Made by a program: the position numbers and the translations under genes. Source: Betaproteobacteria bacterium (GTDB taxonomy: Bacteria > Pseudomonadota > Gammaproteobacteria > Burkholderiales > SG8-39). From it: a stretch of 5,124 bases of DNA. This document shows positions 4,368 to 5,124 of the stretch, one piece after another. The number at the start of each line of letters is the position of its first letter. Position 1 is the first letter of the stretch. Under the pieces are notes generated by a model, which did not search any database, was not told where the DNA came from, and was given only the letters and a program-made list of their open reading frames with translations. The stretch covers positions 1 through 5,124 of the forward strand of contig VBCP01000037.1 in NCBI GenBank assembly GCA_005888925.1. The letters run 5' to 3'.

Positions 4368-5124
4368 ATGAGTCTGGACCGAAGGGATTTTCTGAAGCAG
4401 GCCGGCGCCGCCGGATTGGCAAGCATGGTTCCTGAAGCCGTGCGGGTGGGCGCGTGGGCCGGCGGCTCGGACGCGCCCGAGAAGAAGGAAGTGAGGATCG
4501 GCTTCATCCCGCTCACCGACTGCTCCTCCGTGGTGATGGCGGCGGTGAACGAGTTCGACAGGAAGTACGGCATCAAGATCATTCCATCGAAGGAAGCGTC
4601 CTGGGCGGCGGTGCGCGACAAGCTGGTGAACGGCGAGCTCGACGCGGCGCACGTGCTCTACGGCCTCGTCTACGGCGTGCAGATGGGCCTGGGCGGGCCG
4701 AAGAAGGACATGAGCATCCTCATGAACCTGAATCACAACGGACAGGCTTTCACGCTGTCCAGAAAGCTGTACGACTGTGGCGTTACCGACGCTCCTTCCC
4801 TGAAAAAATTGATCGACAGGGAAAAAGGCGAGTACAGCTTCGCCCAGACCTTCCCCACCGGCACGCACGCGATGTGGATCTACTACTGGCTTGCGGCGCA
4901 CGGCATCCACCCCGTCGAGGACGTCAAGACGATCGTCGTGCCGCCGCCGCAGATGGTGGCCAACATGCGGGTCGGCAACATGGACGGCTTCTGCGTCGGG
5001 GAGCCGTGGAACTACCGCGCGATCATGGACAGGATCGGCTTTACCGCGAATACGACGCAGGAGCTGTGGAAGGACCACCCGGAGAAGACGCTCGGCTGCA
5101 CCGCCGAATTCGTCGAGAAGCACC
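4368..5124 (+). CDS. nrtA: NrtA/CmpA-type nitrate ABC-transporter substrate-binding protein (3' truncated by window)
   Basis: ATG 4368 opens a frame with no stop to the window end, giving 252 of the usual roughly 400-450 residues. Residues 4-10 (DRRDFLK) followed by a modest hydrophobic stretch form a Tat signal, so the protein is exported folded; cleavage is probably near residue 31. Family blocks are IGFIPLTDCSSVV (44-56), SKEASWAAVRDKL (74-86), GELDAAHVLYGLVYGVQMG (89-107), NLNHNGQAFTLS (120-131), FAQTFPTGTHAMWIYYWLAA (158-177) and VPPPQMVANMRVGNMDGFCV (191-210), then GEPWN (211-215). W79, Q126 and H167 fall where I recall nitrate contacts in cyanobacterial NrtA. The Tat signal and these blocks favour a periplasmic transport receptor over the related cytoplasmic sensor NasS. 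Bicarbonate-binding CmpA is the other relative, but the NasT-type leader argues for nitrate/nitrite. Permease, ATPase and reductase genes would be expected after the window. Confidence 0.92.
   Translation, partial: MSLDRRDFLKQAGAAGLASMVPEAVRVGAWAGGSDAPEKKEVRIGFIPLTDCSSVVMAAVNEFDRKYGIKIIPSKEASWAAVRDKLVNGELDAAHVLYGLVYGVQMGLGGPKKDMSILMNLNHNGQAFTLSRKLYDCGVTDAPSLKKLIDREKGEYSFAQTFPTGTHAMWIYYWLAAHGIHPVEDVKTIVVPPPQMVANMRVGNMDGFCVGEPWNYRAIMDRIGFTANTTQELWKDHPEKTLGCTAEFVEKH

Noticed and set aside
4224..5123. Long minus-strand open frames over the nrtA region (including 4127-4621)
   Set aside because: They are low-complexity His/Arg/Val-rich shadows of nrtA, with no recognisable motif, and they cross the leader hairpins and promoter.
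1..5124. tRNA, rRNA, CRISPR arrays, insertion sequences or long direct repeats
   Set aside because: None seen by eye on either strand; no transposase-like frame, cloverleaf or regularly spaced repeats.

Overview
The window looks like a high-GC betaproteobacterial chromosome, most likely Burkholderiales-like. The reasons are an orphan Bug/TctC-type binding protein (a family greatly expanded in that group), GC-rich codon use, and a NasT/NrtA nitrate module under sigma-54 and NtrC-type control. Species cannot be told from the sequence alone.

Layout, left to right. (1) Positions 1-1406, + strand: the 3' part of a tandem-domain SagB/ThcOx-type nitroreductase. It is broken twice, at about 749-752 and about 1157, and is probably a pseudogene. 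(2) 1403-2365, - strand: a complete periplasmic Bug (TctC-like) solute-binding protein whose stop codon overlaps the stop of the nitroreductase remnant. (3) 2384-3430, + strand: a complete TauD/TfdA-type Fe(II)/2-oxoglutarate dioxygenase, divergent from the Bug gene with only 18 bp between the start codons. (4) 3431-3579: a spacer with a hairpin and a near-consensus sigma-54 promoter. (5) 3580-4158, + strand: a NasT-like response regulator with an RNA-binding ANTAR output domain. (6) 4159-4367: a dense regulatory region. (7) 4368 to the end, + strand: the first 252 residues of a Tat-exported NrtA/CmpA-type nitrate-binding protein, probably the first gene of a nitrate uptake/assimilation operon that continues outside the window.

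The highlight is region 6. In order it holds an NtrC-type 17-bp dyad, a probable nasT terminator that overlaps it, a possible IHF site, a sigma-54 -24/-12 promoter with exact spacing, two tandem hexaloop hairpins (loops AAAGAC and AAAGGC, both with A at position 1 and G at position 4, the ANTAR RNA signature), and an intrinsic terminator whose 5' arm is the loop and 3' arm of the second hairpin. The ribosome-binding site and nrtA start follow. The inferred logic is that nitrogen limitation (NtrC, sigma-54) starts transcription, and the neighbouring NasT-like protein lets RNA polymerase pass the terminator when nitrate is present. The nasT-like gene has its own sigma-54 promoter, placed so that transcription would begin at about its start codon, which suggests a leaderless mRNA. 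The type of circuit is known from Klebsiella NasR and Azotobacter NasT; the compact arrangement and the leaderless nasT are the points most worth checking.
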